From Brevundimonas bullata (lineage in GTDB: Bacteria; Pseudomonadota; Alphaproteobacteria; Caulobacterales; Caulobacteraceae), in contig NZ_JACHLM010000006.1 in assembly GCF_014207965.1 (NCBI RefSeq), positions 248,001-312,000 on the forward strand: a stretch of 64,000 nt of DNA, read 5' to 3'. The notes beneath the pieces are model-generated. The model was not told the DNA's origin. It worked only from the letters and a program-made list of their open reading frames with translations, and ran no database searches. How positions within the stretch are numbered: the first letter of the stretch is position 1; each line of letters opens with the position of its first letter. The position numbers and the translations under genes were made by a program. Positions 23,376 to 32,405 of this stretch are shown here, piece after piece.

Positions 23376-25247
23376 CTACCCCCCGCCCAGCGCCACCGCC
23401 GTGTGATAGACGATGAAGGCGCCCAGATAGGCCAGGCCGAACATGTAGCCGACCATGATCAGGGTCCACTTCATCGAGCCGGTCTCGCGGCGCACGACGC
23501 CGATGGTCGGCAGACACTGCGGCGCAAAGACATACCAGGCCAGGAAGGCCAGACCCGTGGCCAGCGACCAGTCCGCCGACAGCACCGAGGCCAGGGCGCC
23601 GACGTTCTCTTCGGCGCCGGCGACCGCGTAAACCGTCCCCAGAACCGCCACGGCGACTTCGCGCGCCGCCATGCCGGGCACCAGGGCCACCACCATCTGC
23701 CAGCTGAAGCCGATGGGGGCGAAGATGGGCTCCAGCGTCTTGCCGATCATGCCGGCGAAGGAATAGTCGATGGCCGGTCCCGTCGCGCCTTCCGGCGGAT
23801 AGGGGAAGGTCGACAGCGCCCAGACGATGATCATCAAGGGCAGGATGATCTTGCCCGCCCGACGCATGAAGATCTTGGCGCGAAGCCACAGATTGAACAG
23901 CACGCTCTTGATGTCGGGCATCTTGTAGGCGGGCAACTCCATCATGAAGGGCTCGACCGCGCCGCGCCAGAAGACCTTGCGGATGACCACCGAGACCAGA
24001 AGCGCGCTGATGATGCCGGCGGCGTAGAGGCCGAACATGACCAGGCCCTGCAGGCTGACGAAGCCCCAGACCGTCTCATTGGGAATGAAGGCGGCGATGA
24101 TCAGGACATAGACGGGGATGCGCGCCGAACAGGTCATCAGCGGCGCGATCAGAATGGTGGTCAGCCGATCGCGTTTCGCCTCGATCACCCGCGTCGCCAT
24201 GATGCCGGGAATGGCGCAGGCGAAGCTGGACAACAGCGGAATGAAGGCGCGGCCATGCAGCCCGGCCCCCCCCATGATCTTGTCCATCAGGAAGGCCGCG
24301 CGGGCCATGTAGCCGAAATCTTCCAGCACGATGATGAAGAAGAAGATGATCAGGATCTGCGGCAGGAAGACCAGAACGCTGCCCACCCCGCCGATCAGAC
24401 CGTCGACAATCAGGCTTTGCAGCAGACCGTCGGGCACTACCGCCGCGACCCAGCCGCCGACCAGGGCGAACAGGGCCTCGATGCCGTCCATCGCGGGCGT
24501 GGCCCAGGTGAAGACCGCCTGGAACATGACGAACAGGACGCCCAGCAGGATCGCCAGACCCGCCAGCGGGTGCAGCAGGACGCTGTCGATCTTGCCGGTC
24601 AGCGTGTCGGGCCGCTCGGGCGCGCGAACGCAGGCCTTCATGATGCGCTCGGCCTCGCGATGGGCGGCGCGAATTTCTGTGGCGGACGGCGCATGCCATT
24701 CGCTGTGGGTCTCGCCAACCGCCAGGTCAGCCTGGGTCTGGGCGGCGGCGACCAGTTCGGCGATGCCGCGCTTGCGCGTCGCCACGGTCGTGACCACCGG
24801 CGCGCCGATCTCGGCTGACAGCCTTTCAAGATCGATGCGCAGACCCTGGCGCTGGGCGATGTCGTACATATTCAGCGCCAGCACCATCGGTCGTCCGACC
24901 TGCTTCAGCTCCAGCGCGAGACGCAGGACCAGCCGCAGGTTGGTGGCGTCGGCGACGCAGACGACCACATCCGGCGGCGTCTCGCCCGGCAGAGCGCCCA
25001 GAACGGCGTCGCGTGTGACTTCCTCGTCCAGACTGCGGGCGCGCAGGGAATAGGTGCCCGGCAGGTCCAGCACCGACAGGGTGCGGCCGTCGGCGGCGTG
25101 GATGCGGCCTTCCTTACGCTCGACGGTCACGCCGGCGTAGTTGGCGACCTTCTGATGGGCGCCGGTCAGGGCGTTGAATAGAGCGGTCTTGCCGCTGTTG
25201 GGATTGCCGACCAATGCGATTCGGGCGGTGCGAACGGCCATGTCCAT
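23376..25247 (-). CDS. feoB: Ferrous iron transport protein B
   Basis: A 623-residue protein of the short FeoB type common in alphaproteobacteria (E. coli FeoB is about 770). The N-terminal G domain has G1 GNPNSGKT (about 15-22), G2-region NYAGVTVERKEG, G3 DLPGTYSL and G4 NMYD. The membrane part has paired Gate domains (SFACAIPGIMATRVIEAKRD and GMAAREVAVAVLG). It imports Fe2+ across the inner membrane with GTP hydrolysis. Its ATG overlaps the feoA stop by one base (TGATG), so the two are coupled. Confidence 0.95.
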   Translation of the reverse strand: MDMAVRTARIALVGNPNSGKTALFNALTGAHQKVANYAGVTVERKEGRIHAADGRTLSVLDLPGTYSLRARSLDEEVTRDAVLGALPGETPPDVVVCVADATNLRLVLRLALELKQVGRPMVLALNMYDIAQRQGLRIDLERLSAEIGAPVVTTVATRKRGIAELVAAAQTQADLAVGETHSEWHAPSATEIRAAHREAERIMKACVRAPERPDTLTGKIDSVLLHPLAGLAILLGVLFVMFQAVFTWATPAMDGIEALFALVGGWVAAVVPDGLLQSLIVDGLIGGVGSVLVFLPQILIIFFFIIVLEDFGYMARAAFLMDKIMGGAGLHGRAFIPLLSSFACAIPGIMATRVIEAKRDRLTTILIAPLMTCSARIPVYVLIIAAFIPNETVWGFVSLQGLVMFGLYAAGIISALLVSVVIRKVFWRGAVEPFMMELPAYKMPDIKSVLFNLWLRAKIFMRRAGKIILPLMIIVWALSTFPYPPEGATGPAIDYSFAGMIGKTLEPIFAPIGFSWQMVVALVPGMAAREVAVAVLGTVYAVAGAEENVGALASVLSADWSLATGLAFLAWYVFAPQCLPTIGVVRRETGSMKWTLIMVGYMFGLAYLGAFIVYHTAVALGGG

Positions 25248-25528
25248 CAGAGGGCTCCCTCTTCAAGACGAATGATCAGACTGGCCGCCTCGTGCCGACG
25301 CAGGGCGACGCGCATGTCGTCCACCTTGATGGCGATGGGGTCGCGACCGAACAGACCCTCGTGCAGCAGTTCGACATGCGCGCCCTCGACAAAGCCCAGC
25401 TCCAGCAGGCGGCGCTCCAGTTCGACCTCATGGTTCTGATGGTGGCAGTGCGTGCCAACCTGAACGATGACGCCGCGATCGCCGCGGCGGGCCTGGCTGA
25501 GTTTGATGGTGTCGGTCATGGCGCTCAT
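25247..25528 (-). CDS. feoA: FeoA domain protein
   Basis: A 93-residue SH3-like FeoA protein with the conserved blocks LSQARRGDRGVIVQVG, RRLLELGFVEGAHVELLHEG and DPIAIKVDDMRVALRRHEA. It stimulates or docks on FeoB in ferrous iron uptake. A histidine-rich stretch (THCHHQNHE) in the loop after the first strand is unusual and could bind metal. It is the first gene of feoAB and is divergent from the cytochrome c gene. Confidence 0.92.
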   Translation of the reverse strand: MSAMTDTIKLSQARRGDRGVIVQVGTHCHHQNHEVELERRLLELGFVEGAHVELLHEGLFGRDPIAIKVDDMRVALRRHEAASLIIRLEEGAL

Positions 25529-25667
25529 TACGACGGCGCCCGGCGCCGCTCACTGAAGTTGACAGTGATTATCAGCTGCGAACCGTTCGCGTCCAGTGAC
25601 GATAACCGCCGCCGTTGCGACTAAACGCCCATCGGCTATCAAGAGCGTCTGGCCTATGGAGTTCGTC

Positions 25668-26201
25668 ATGCGTACCGCCCTGATCCTCGCCTCCGCCCTT
25701 GCCGCTTCGTTGAGCCTTGCCGCTTGTGGCGAAAACTCAGCGCCCGCCGCCGATGCAACACCCAAGGCCCCGCCGCCGCCCGCCCTGACCGAGGCTGAGA
25801 AGGTCGCGGTGCTGGCCGCCCTGCCCGCCCCCTACAACGCCGGCGATCTGGAGAACGGCCGCCGCGCCTTCGCCCGCTGCCGATCCTGCCACACCATCAC
25901 CCCGGGCGGCCCGAACATGGCGGGCCCGAACCTCTACGGCGTCTTCGGACGGCAGGCCGGAGCTCTGGACAAGTACAGCTACTCACACGCCCTGCGCACG
26001 GCGGGCTTCACATGGGACGCCGAAAAGCTGGATCACTGGCTAGAGAACCCCAAGACCTTCCTGCCCGGCAACAAGATGACCTTCGCCGGCCTGCGCGACG
26101 CCACGGACCGCCGCGACGTCATCGCCTTCCTGAAGGTGGAGACGGGCTATGCCCCTGAAACGGCGAAGGCCGCCGCAATCGCGACGGCCCCCGCTTCCTG
26201 A
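25668..26201 (+). CDS. Cytochrome c family lipoprotein
   Basis: A 177-residue protein with a lipoprotein signal peptide ending in the lipobox LSLAAC (MRTALILASALAASLSLAAC), so it is lipid-anchored in the periplasm. An Ala/Pro-rich linker precedes a class I cytochrome c domain with heme motif CRSCH (about residue 70), block GPNLYGVFGRQAG and axial methionine in NKMTFAG, as in cytochrome c550/c2-type proteins. It would shuttle electrons at the membrane surface. GGAG at 25657 sets the start at 25668. Divergent from feoAB. Confidence 0.9.
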   Translation: MRTALILASALAASLSLAACGENSAPAADATPKAPPPPALTEAEKVAVLAALPAPYNAGDLENGRRAFARCRSCHTITPGGPNMAGPNLYGVFGRQAGALDKYSYSHALRTAGFTWDAEKLDHWLENPKTFLPGNKMTFAGLRDATDRRDVIAFLKVETGYAPETAKAAAIATAPAS

Positions 26202-26220
26202 TCGGTTAGCCTTAAGCGCC

Positions 26221-29200
26221 TTACCCCGGACTCATGTCCGGGGTCTTGCCCTCGGCGATCTCCTGGGCCTCCCATTCCTCGATCTTGCGCGCCGTATAGT
26301 CCGGCGACCGGGTGAAGCGCGCCAGCACGCCATAGATCACCGGCACCACGAACAGGGTAAGGACCGTGGCGAACATGGCCCCCGAAAAGATCACCACGCC
26401 GATGGTCTGACGGCTGCCCGCGCCCGCGCCTTGCCACAGCACCAACGGCAGGGCGCCGAAGGCCGTCGCGATCGAGGTCATGATGATCGGACGCAGACGC
26501 AGCGCCGATGACTCGATGATGGCCTCGCGGATCGACCGGCCCTGATCGCGCAGCTGGTTGGCGAACTCGACGATCAGGATACCGTTCTTCGCCGCCACCC
26601 CGATCAGGATGATCAGGCCGATCTGGCTGTAGATGTTCAGGCTGGAGCCCGCCATCAACAGGCCGAACAGCCCGCCCGCCGCCGCCAGGGGCACGGTCAG
26701 CATGATGACCGCCGGCGTAATCCAGCTCTCGAACTGGGCCGCCAGCACCAGGAAGACCAGCAGCAGGGCCAGGGCGAAGGCCCAGCCCACGGCGCTGCCC
26801 GCCTCCTGCTGATCGCGCGCCGCCCCGCCCCAACGGATCGTCGCCAGACCTTGCGGCTGCTTGGCGACCTCCGCGTTCAGGAAGGTGATGGCGTCGTCGA
26901 TGGTCATGCCGGGATTGAGGTCGGCCTGCAGCGAGATGGCCCGCTGGCGATCCAGACGGCGACGATCAGGCGTATCGCCCGAGGTCTGGGTCGTGACCAC
27001 CGCCGACAGCGGCACCAGCTGCCCGGCCCCGGTCGAGACATAGAGGGCCTCAAGATCGGCGACCTCGCGACGGTTGTCGCGCTCGGTCTGCAGGATGACG
27101 TCGTATTCCTGACCGCCCTTGATGTAGGTGGTGGCCCGACGCGACCCGAACATGGTCTCCAGGGTCCGGCCGATCTGCTGCGACGACACGCCCAGAGCCG
27201 CCGCCTTCTGCGGATCGACATCGACCAGCAGGCGCGGCGCGTTCGGCTCATAGTTCAGGCGCGGACGCGAGAAGCCGGGGTTCTCCTGCGCCGCCGCCAG
27301 GATGGGCTGCAGCCAGTCATAGATCGGGCCATATTCGGAGCCCGTGACGATCATCTCGATCGAGTTCGAGTTGCCGCCGCCGCGCTGGAAGGCGCCGGGG
27401 GTCGAGGCGTTGACCTGGGCGTCGGTCTGGCCACGCAGTTTGCCGTTCAGCTCCTGCGCGATTTCATCGGCCGAGCGTTTGCGCTCGGACCAGTCCTTCA
27501 GCGTCAGGCTGGCGTTGCCGGAGTTGTAGCTGCCGCCGCCGAATCCGGGCGCCGAAACCAGATAGGAATCGACCTCGCCGTTTTCCTTGTACTCGGCCAG
27601 GATCGGCTCCAGCCCCAGCATGATCTTGCGGGTGTAGTCATAGCCGGCGCCTTCCGGCCCCTGCACGCGGATGCCAACGCGGCCCCGGTCCTCGGGCGGC
27701 ACCAGTTCATTAGGCAGGGTCAGGAAGATGCCCCCTGCTCCGGCCGCCACCAGAACGATCAGGCCGACAACGCCGCCCACGGCGGCACGACGCCCCAGAA
27801 GAGCGTTCAGCGAGTTGGCGTAAGAGGTCTTCAGCGCGTCCATGGCTCGGTCGACCCGACGCGCCAGCCAGCCGCCGGTGTGTGCGGGCTTCAGGATCTT
27901 GGACGCCAGCATGGGCGACAGGCTCAGCGCCAGGAAGGCCGAGAAGGCCACGGCTGCGGCGATGGCCGCCGCCAGTTCGACAAACAGACGACCGACATAG
28001 CCTGGCAGGAACAGCAGCGGCGCAAACACCGACAGCAGCACCACGGTCGTCGCCACGACGGCGAAGAAGACCTGACGCGCCCCTCGCTCGGCCGCGACCA
28101 GCGGCGGTTCGCCCAGGTCTAGGCGACGCTGAATATTCTCGACCACGACGATGGCGTCATCGACCACCAGGCCGATGGCCAGAACCAGGGCCAACAGAGT
28201 CAGCAGGTTCAGAGAGAACCCGAGCGGCGCCAGGACGATGAAGGTCGCCAGCAGACAGATGGGGGCCACCACGGACGGGATGATCGCGGCGCGCAGACTG
28301 CCCAGGAAGATGAAGTTAACCAGGGCCACCAGCGCCATCGAAATGCCGATGGTGATCCAGACCTCGTCGATGGCGTGAGAGGTGAAGACCGAGTTGTCCG
28401 AACCGATCTCCAGCGTCGTGCCGGGCGGCAGGGTCGGCTGCACCTGCGCCATCAGGGCGCGCACGCCATCGGAAATGGCCAGGTCGTTCGACTGAGCCTG
28501 ACGCGTGACGGCCAGGCCGATCTGATCCAGACCATTGCCCCGGAACATTCGACGCGCTTCGGACGGCGCTTCCTCAACACGGGCGATGTCGCCCAGACGC
28601 GTGACATAGGCGGCGTTGCCCAACAGGGCGCCGGTGACGCCGTTGGTCATGGCGGTCGTCGCCCCGGCCAGGGTGCCAGACGCCTGAGCTCCCGTGGCGG
28701 TCGAGGCCGAACCCCGCGTGCCGATCGGCAGTTGGGCGAAGTCGGCGGGCCGCGCATAGGTGCGGGCGACGCGGACGGTGTAGTCCTTCTGCGTCGATTC
28801 CAGCGAACCGGCGGGCAGCTCGACGTTCTGGTTGGTCAGGGCGGTTTCGACGTCGCTGACCGTCAGGCCGCGCGCGGCCATGGCGGCGGCGTCCAGCCAG
28901 ATGCGCATGGCGTAGCGCTGCTCGCCATAGATCTGCACCTGGGCCACCCCCGGCACAGTGGCGAAACGGTCCACCAGATAGCGGTCGGCGTAGTCGGTCA
29001 GCTCCAGACGGTTCATCGTCGTGGAGCGCAGGAACATGACCATGATCGGCTGGCTGTCGGAATCGGCCTTGGCCACTTCCGGCGGGTCCGCCTGATCCGG
29101 CAGACGCCCGACCACACGCGAGATGCGGTCGCGCACATCGTTGGCGGCGTCGTCGATATTGCGGTCCAGCGAGAACTCGATGTTCACATTGGAACGGCCG

Positions 29201-29457
29201 TCGCGGCTGGACGAGTTGATGCGCTCGACGCCCTGGATGCCGGCGATCTGCTGCTCGATCGGCTCAGTGATCCGACTCTCGATGACCTCGGCCGACGCCC
29301 CGGCGTAGCTGGTGCTGACCGACACGACCGGCGGATCGACGTCCGGCAGTTCCCGCACCGGCAGGAAGAAGAAGGCCGCCAGCCCGATGACGCACAGGAC
29401 GATGGCCGCCACCGCCGCAAAGACGGGGCGCCGAACCGAAAGATCAGACAGCATCAT
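26221..29457 (-). CDS. RND efflux transporter inner-membrane subunit (AcrB/HAE1 family)
   Basis: A 1078-residue RND pump of full length with the HAE1 pattern: N-terminal MMLSDLSVRRPVFAAV and LPVRELPDVDPPVVSVST, proton-relay segment ALVLAIGLVVDDAIVVVENI with the paired aspartates in TM4, the motif GRLFVELAAAI and a second RND half. It exports drugs, dyes or metabolites with the adaptor subunit. A Ser/Thr/Gly/Ala-rich stretch at about residues 245-275 (STATGAQASGTLAGATTAMT) is longer than usual in the periplasmic part. Its ATGATG start overlaps the adaptor stop by four bases. No outer-membrane TolC-type gene is adjacent. Confidence 0.93.
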   Translation of the reverse strand: MMLSDLSVRRPVFAAVAAIVLCVIGLAAFFFLPVRELPDVDPPVVSVSTSYAGASAEVIESRITEPIEQQIAGIQGVERINSSSRDGRSNVNIEFSLDRNIDDAANDVRDRISRVVGRLPDQADPPEVAKADSDSQPIMVMFLRSTTMNRLELTDYADRYLVDRFATVPGVAQVQIYGEQRYAMRIWLDAAAMAARGLTVSDVETALTNQNVELPAGSLESTQKDYTVRVARTYARPADFAQLPIGTRGSASTATGAQASGTLAGATTAMTNGVTGALLGNAAYVTRLGDIARVEEAPSEARRMFRGNGLDQIGLAVTRQAQSNDLAISDGVRALMAQVQPTLPPGTTLEIGSDNSVFTSHAIDEVWITIGISMALVALVNFIFLGSLRAAIIPSVVAPICLLATFIVLAPLGFSLNLLTLLALVLAIGLVVDDAIVVVENIQRRLDLGEPPLVAAERGARQVFFAVVATTVVLLSVFAPLLFLPGYVGRLFVELAAAIAAAVAFSAFLALSLSPMLASKILKPAHTGGWLARRVDRAMDALKTSYANSLNALLGRRAAVGGVVGLIVLVAAGAGGIFLTLPNELVPPEDRGRVGIRVQGPEGAGYDYTRKIMLGLEPILAEYKENGEVDSYLVSAPGFGGGSYNSGNASLTLKDWSERKRSADEIAQELNGKLRGQTDAQVNASTPGAFQRGGGNSNSIEMIVTGSEYGPIYDWLQPILAAAQENPGFSRPRLNYEPNAPRLLVDVDPQKAAALGVSSQQIGRTLETMFGSRRATTYIKGGQEYDVILQTERDNRREVADLEALYVSTGAGQLVPLSAVVTTQTSGDTPDRRRLDRQRAISLQADLNPGMTIDDAITFLNAEVAKQPQGLATIRWGGAARDQQEAGSAVGWAFALALLLVFLVLAAQFESWITPAVIMLTVPLAAAGGLFGLLMAGSSLNIYSQIGLIILIGVAAKNGILIVEFANQLRDQGRSIREAIIESSALRLRPIIMTSIATAFGALPLVLWQGAGAGSRQTIGVVIFSGAMFATVLTLFVVPVIYGVLARFTRSPDYTARKIEEWEAQEIAEGKTPDMSPG

Positions 29458-30599
29458 TTGCGGGCCGCCTCGGCGGTCTGCGTCCCGGCCTTCTGGCCGC
29501 CTTTGTCAGTGGCGGCGCCGACGCGGACGGGCGCGCCCGGCTGAATGCGGTTCAGGCCCGAGGCCACGACCCGATCATTGCTGTCCAGTCCCGACAGGAC
29601 TTCGACATAGCCGCCCTCGACGGCGCCGGCCTGGATTTCGACGCGCTGAGCCGTCGTGCCGTTTTCGCCGCGCGCGATACGATAAACGAAGGCACCTTGG
29701 CCTTCATATTGAACCGCCGCCTCGGGCACGGCCAGGCTCTGACGCCGACCTTGCTGCACGGCGACGCGCATCATCATGCCGGGACGGATGCGACCGCCCG
29801 GATTGGCGAACTCGGCGCGGGCGATGACGGCGCGGGTCTGTTCGTTGACCCGTGTGTCCAGAAGAGCAATGCGCCCCGAGAAGGTCTCGCCCGCGTAGGC
29901 GTCAGCCGAGGCGACCAGCGGCGTGCCGACCTGAAGCGTACCCAGATAGCGTTCCGGCATGGGGAAATCGACGCGAATAGCGCTGGTGTCGTCCAGGGTG
30001 GTGATGACCGACCCCGGCGAGATCAGCGTGCCCGGCGTCACCGTCGTCAGGCCCAAAACGCCGTCGAAGGGCGCGCGGATGACGCGGTCGCCGCGACGGG
30101 CTTCTGCGGCGGCCACGGCGGCGCGGGCCGATTGCAAGGCCGTCTCGGCGGTCTCGGCGGTCACGCGAGGCGCGACGCCTCGTTCGGCCAGAATCTTGAA
30201 GCGATCATACTCGCGCTGCGCCTGCGTCAATTGAGCGCGCGCCTGGATCAGGTCAGCGTCCTCTTCACGCGCCTGCAGCTCGACCAGCGGCGTTCCCGCC
30301 GCGACCCGCTGGCCGTCGGTGAACAGGACGCGGGTGATCAACTGCGTCGTGTTCGAGGTGATGTTGACCGAGCGCTTGCTGCGCGCCACGCCGAGAACCC
30401 GGATCTGGTCGGCAAACTCACGCGGAGCGACGACCGCCTCCGCCACCGCCTGACCACGACCGCCGCCGGAACCGCCACGTCCAGGTCCGCCTGCGCCGCC
30501 CTTGCTGTCGTCGGCCAGGGTGATCTTCAGGACCGCCGCCAGGACCATAAGCCCCACCAGACACGCCGCCGCGATGATGAAAAAATGGCGTTTGAACAC
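29454..30599 (-). CDS. RND efflux periplasmic adaptor subunit
   Basis: A membrane fusion protein of about 381 residues: N-terminal membrane anchor (FFIIAAACLVGLMVLAAVL), Gly-rich linker, lipoyl/barrel-sandwich halves around ITRVLFTDGQRVAAGTPLVE and RAPFDGVLGLTTVTPGTLIS, coiled-coil hairpin (about 115-185), beta-barrel and membrane-proximal domains. It links the RND pump to an outer-membrane channel. The start used is GTG 30599, preceded by GGGGAG; TTG 30623 would add eight residues but lacks a ribosome binding site. An operator-like inverted repeat lies 50 bases upstream. Confidence 0.9.
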   Translation of the reverse strand: MFKRHFFIIAAACLVGLMVLAAVLKITLADDSKGGAGGPGRGGSGGGRGQAVAEAVVAPREFADQIRVLGVARSKRSVNITSNTTQLITRVLFTDGQRVAAGTPLVELQAREEDADLIQARAQLTQAQREYDRFKILAERGVAPRVTAETAETALQSARAAVAAAEARRGDRVIRAPFDGVLGLTTVTPGTLISPGSVITTLDDTSAIRVDFPMPERYLGTLQVGTPLVASADAYAGETFSGRIALLDTRVNEQTRAVIARAEFANPGGRIRPGMMMRVAVQQGRRQSLAVPEAAVQYEGQGAFVYRIARGENGTTAQRVEIQAGAVEGGYVEVLSGLDSNDRVVASGLNRIQPGAPVRVGAATDKGGQKAGTQTAEAARK

Positions 30600-30648
30600 G
30601 CGACGCAGTCTCCCCGACAACAAGCGGTCCCGCTTAGCGGGTCATGGC

Positions 30649-30675
30649 CGTTACGCAAATAAAGTATCTGTAACG
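30649..30675 (-). promoter_or_regulatory. Candidate operator of the RND operon
   Basis: Inverted repeat CGTTAC-N15-GTAACG, with an AT-rich centre (GCAAATAAAGTATCT). The spacing and AT-rich core fit operators bound by TetR-type repressors of efflux operons. It is about 50 bases upstream of the adaptor start, within the expected promoter. Confidence 0.5.
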
Positions 30676-30709
30676 TTGGGGTGTTCGATTTCCGTCGCGG
30701 AAGACGGCC

Positions 30710-31480
30710 TCAAAAACGTCGCCAGACGCCGATGATCGGCCCTCGCGACACGGCTGTTTCATGACCCGCGACCGTTTGCCGCCAGCCCGCCTGCACGCTC
30801 CAGTCGCCAATACGCCGAACCGCCGAGGCCTCGACCGACACCCAGAGCGGACTGCTGTCGCCGTCGGCCGCGCCGCCATAGGCCTGCGCCAACAGCATCC
30901 AGTCATCATTCAGATGCGCCCCGATGGTGGCGTCGATCCTCACCTCGTCGGGCAGACCCTGCCGCCAGCGGCGCGCGACCTGCGCCTCAATGAAGGTGCG
31001 TTGCGGCGTCCAGCCCCCGCCCTCAAGAGAGTGGCCGAACATCGCACGGGCCTCCCAGTCGCTATCGCCCGCGCCGGGCGACGCATAGCCCGCATTGCGC
31101 CCCTCGCCGCCCTGAGCGTAACCGACATAGATCGCCGCCGCGTTATGATTGTCGCGATAGGCCTGCCAACGCATGCCCACTTCGATGGGACCGCGCCCTT
31201 CAAAATCGACGAAGGCGTCGCGCCCCTTTTGCCACTCGCCCTTGAGCTGCAGTGTCCATCGGTCGGTCAGGCCATATTCCGCGAATAGAGACGCGGACTG
31301 ATCGCGTCGCTCAGCCGGCAGGTCCACCCGCTTGCCATCGCCGAACCCTTGGTCAGCGCGCATGTCCTCATACTTGACGATCGCCTGCCCCTGCCCTTTC
31401 GGCAAGTTCCAGGCCCCCGCGGTGGCCGACGTCGCCGCCATCACACCCAGTCCGATCAGCAGCCCCCCGACCGCCTTCAC
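30710..31480 (-). CDS. Outer-membrane beta-barrel protein, unknown function
   Basis: A 256-residue protein with a signal peptide (MKAVGGLLIGLGVMAATSAT) and alternating amphipathic strands throughout (for example SASLFAEYGLTDRWTLQLKG, AAAIYVGYAQGG, WMLLAQAYGG, WSVQAGWRQTVAG), ending in phenylalanine. This is the pattern of 10-12-stranded barrels of the transporter/MetA-pathway type. Ligand unknown. It starts with GTG 31480, which overlaps the stop of the class II aldolase (GTGA), so translation is coupled. Confidence 0.75.
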   Translation of the reverse strand: MKAVGGLLIGLGVMAATSATAGAWNLPKGQGQAIVKYEDMRADQGFGDGKRVDLPAERRDQSASLFAEYGLTDRWTLQLKGEWQKGRDAFVDFEGRGPIEVGMRWQAYRDNHNAAAIYVGYAQGGEGRNAGYASPGAGDSDWEARAMFGHSLEGGGWTPQRTFIEAQVARRWRQGLPDEVRIDATIGAHLNDDWMLLAQAYGGAADGDSSPLWVSVEASAVRRIGDWSVQAGWRQTVAGHETAVSRGPIIGVWRRF

Positions 31481-32241
31481 ACGTCGTAGCCCGGCGATTT
31501 TCGTTCCAACTGACGCAGAGCGCCAGGCCAGGCCAGGGCGGAGATGAAGCCGATGCCCCGCCCCTGGTCCCTGGTCTCCGCCTGGGCCGCATCCGGCGCG
31601 ATCAGGACGTTCTCGCGTCCGCCCGACAGGGCCGCCACCTGCTGGGCGCAGGCCCGCTCCAGGAAGAATATCCCGACCCAGGCCTGGGCCGCCGTCTCGC
31701 CGACCGCCATCGTGCCGTGGTTGCGCAACAGCATCAGCGGCTTGTCGCCGAGGTCCGCCACCAGCCGCTCGCGCTCGTCGTGGTTCAGGGCCAGACCTTC
31801 ATAGCCGTGATAGGCGACCTGATGCTGCAACAGACAGGCGTTCTGGCTGATCGGCAGCAGACCGTCCGTCTGCGCCGCCACCCCCACCCCGTTCACAGTG
31901 TGCAGGTGGATGACGAACTTGGCGTCCTCGCGCGCGGCGTGGACCGCCGAATGGATAGTGAAGCCGGCCGGATTGATGAAGCTGGTCGTGTCCTGAACAA
32001 TGTTCCCGTCCAGGTCGACCTTCACCAGAGAAGAGGCTGTAATTTCATCGAAATACCAGCCGTAGGGATTGATGAGGAAATGATGCTCGGGCCCCGGCAC
32101 GCGCGCCGAGACATGGGTGAAGATCATGTCGTCCCAGCCGTGCAGCGCCACCAGGCGATAGAGCGCCGCCAGTTCAACGCGCGCCTGCCACTCGGCCTCC
32201 GACACCCGCGACTTCAGCGACGCCGCCGATCCGTCCGCCAT
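31477..32241 (-). CDS. Class II aldolase/adducin domain protein
   Basis: A 254-residue cytosolic protein of the class II aldolase/adducin fold. The zinc ligands are visible in VIHLHTVNG (HxH, about 118) and LLRNHGTMAVG (about 180), with an acidic residue in FDEITASSLVKVDLDG. Members include fuculose-phosphate aldolase and ribulose-5-phosphate 4-epimerase, but this length and pattern match the broad 'class II aldolase/adducin family' whose substrates are often unknown. The ATG at 32241 has a perfect GGGAGG. It is first in a two-gene operon with the barrel protein. Confidence 0.85.
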   Translation of the reverse strand: MADGSAASLKSRVSEAEWQARVELAALYRLVALHGWDDMIFTHVSARVPGPEHHFLINPYGWYFDEITASSLVKVDLDGNIVQDTTSFINPAGFTIHSAVHAAREDAKFVIHLHTVNGVGVAAQTDGLLPISQNACLLQHQVAYHGYEGLALNHDERERLVADLGDKPLMLLRNHGTMAVGETAAQAWVGIFFLERACAQQVAALSGGRENVLIAPDAAQAETRDQGRGIGFISALAWPGALRQLERKSPGYDV

Positions 32242-32328
32242 GACGACCTCCCTTATCATTGTTCGGTTGAACCTCGCCCCGCTCTGGCGCGGCGTCAAGC
32301 GACCCACGTTCATTGCAGAAGGTTTTCG

Positions 32329-32343
32329 TTAACCCTGTTTTCA
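32329..32343 (+). promoter_or_regulatory. CtrA-like box upstream of first DUF2336 gene
   Basis: TTAA-N7-TTCA, one mismatch from the CtrA consensus TTAA-N7-TTAA, 63 bases before the GTG start. Confidence 0.35.
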
Positions 32344-32405
32344 CGCCATCAGGATGAGTATGCCGCGCGGCCGAGGCGGCCGTCTTTCGATAAGCGGAGC
32401 CGCCA

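Noticed and set aside
23286-24818. 510-codon open frame antisense to feoB
   Set aside because: Shadow of feoB; begins within a REP-like element.
25561-25578. TGATTATCA-type palindrome before feoA as a Fur box
   Set aside because: Too short and not extended to a Fur consensus; might equally be a -10 region.
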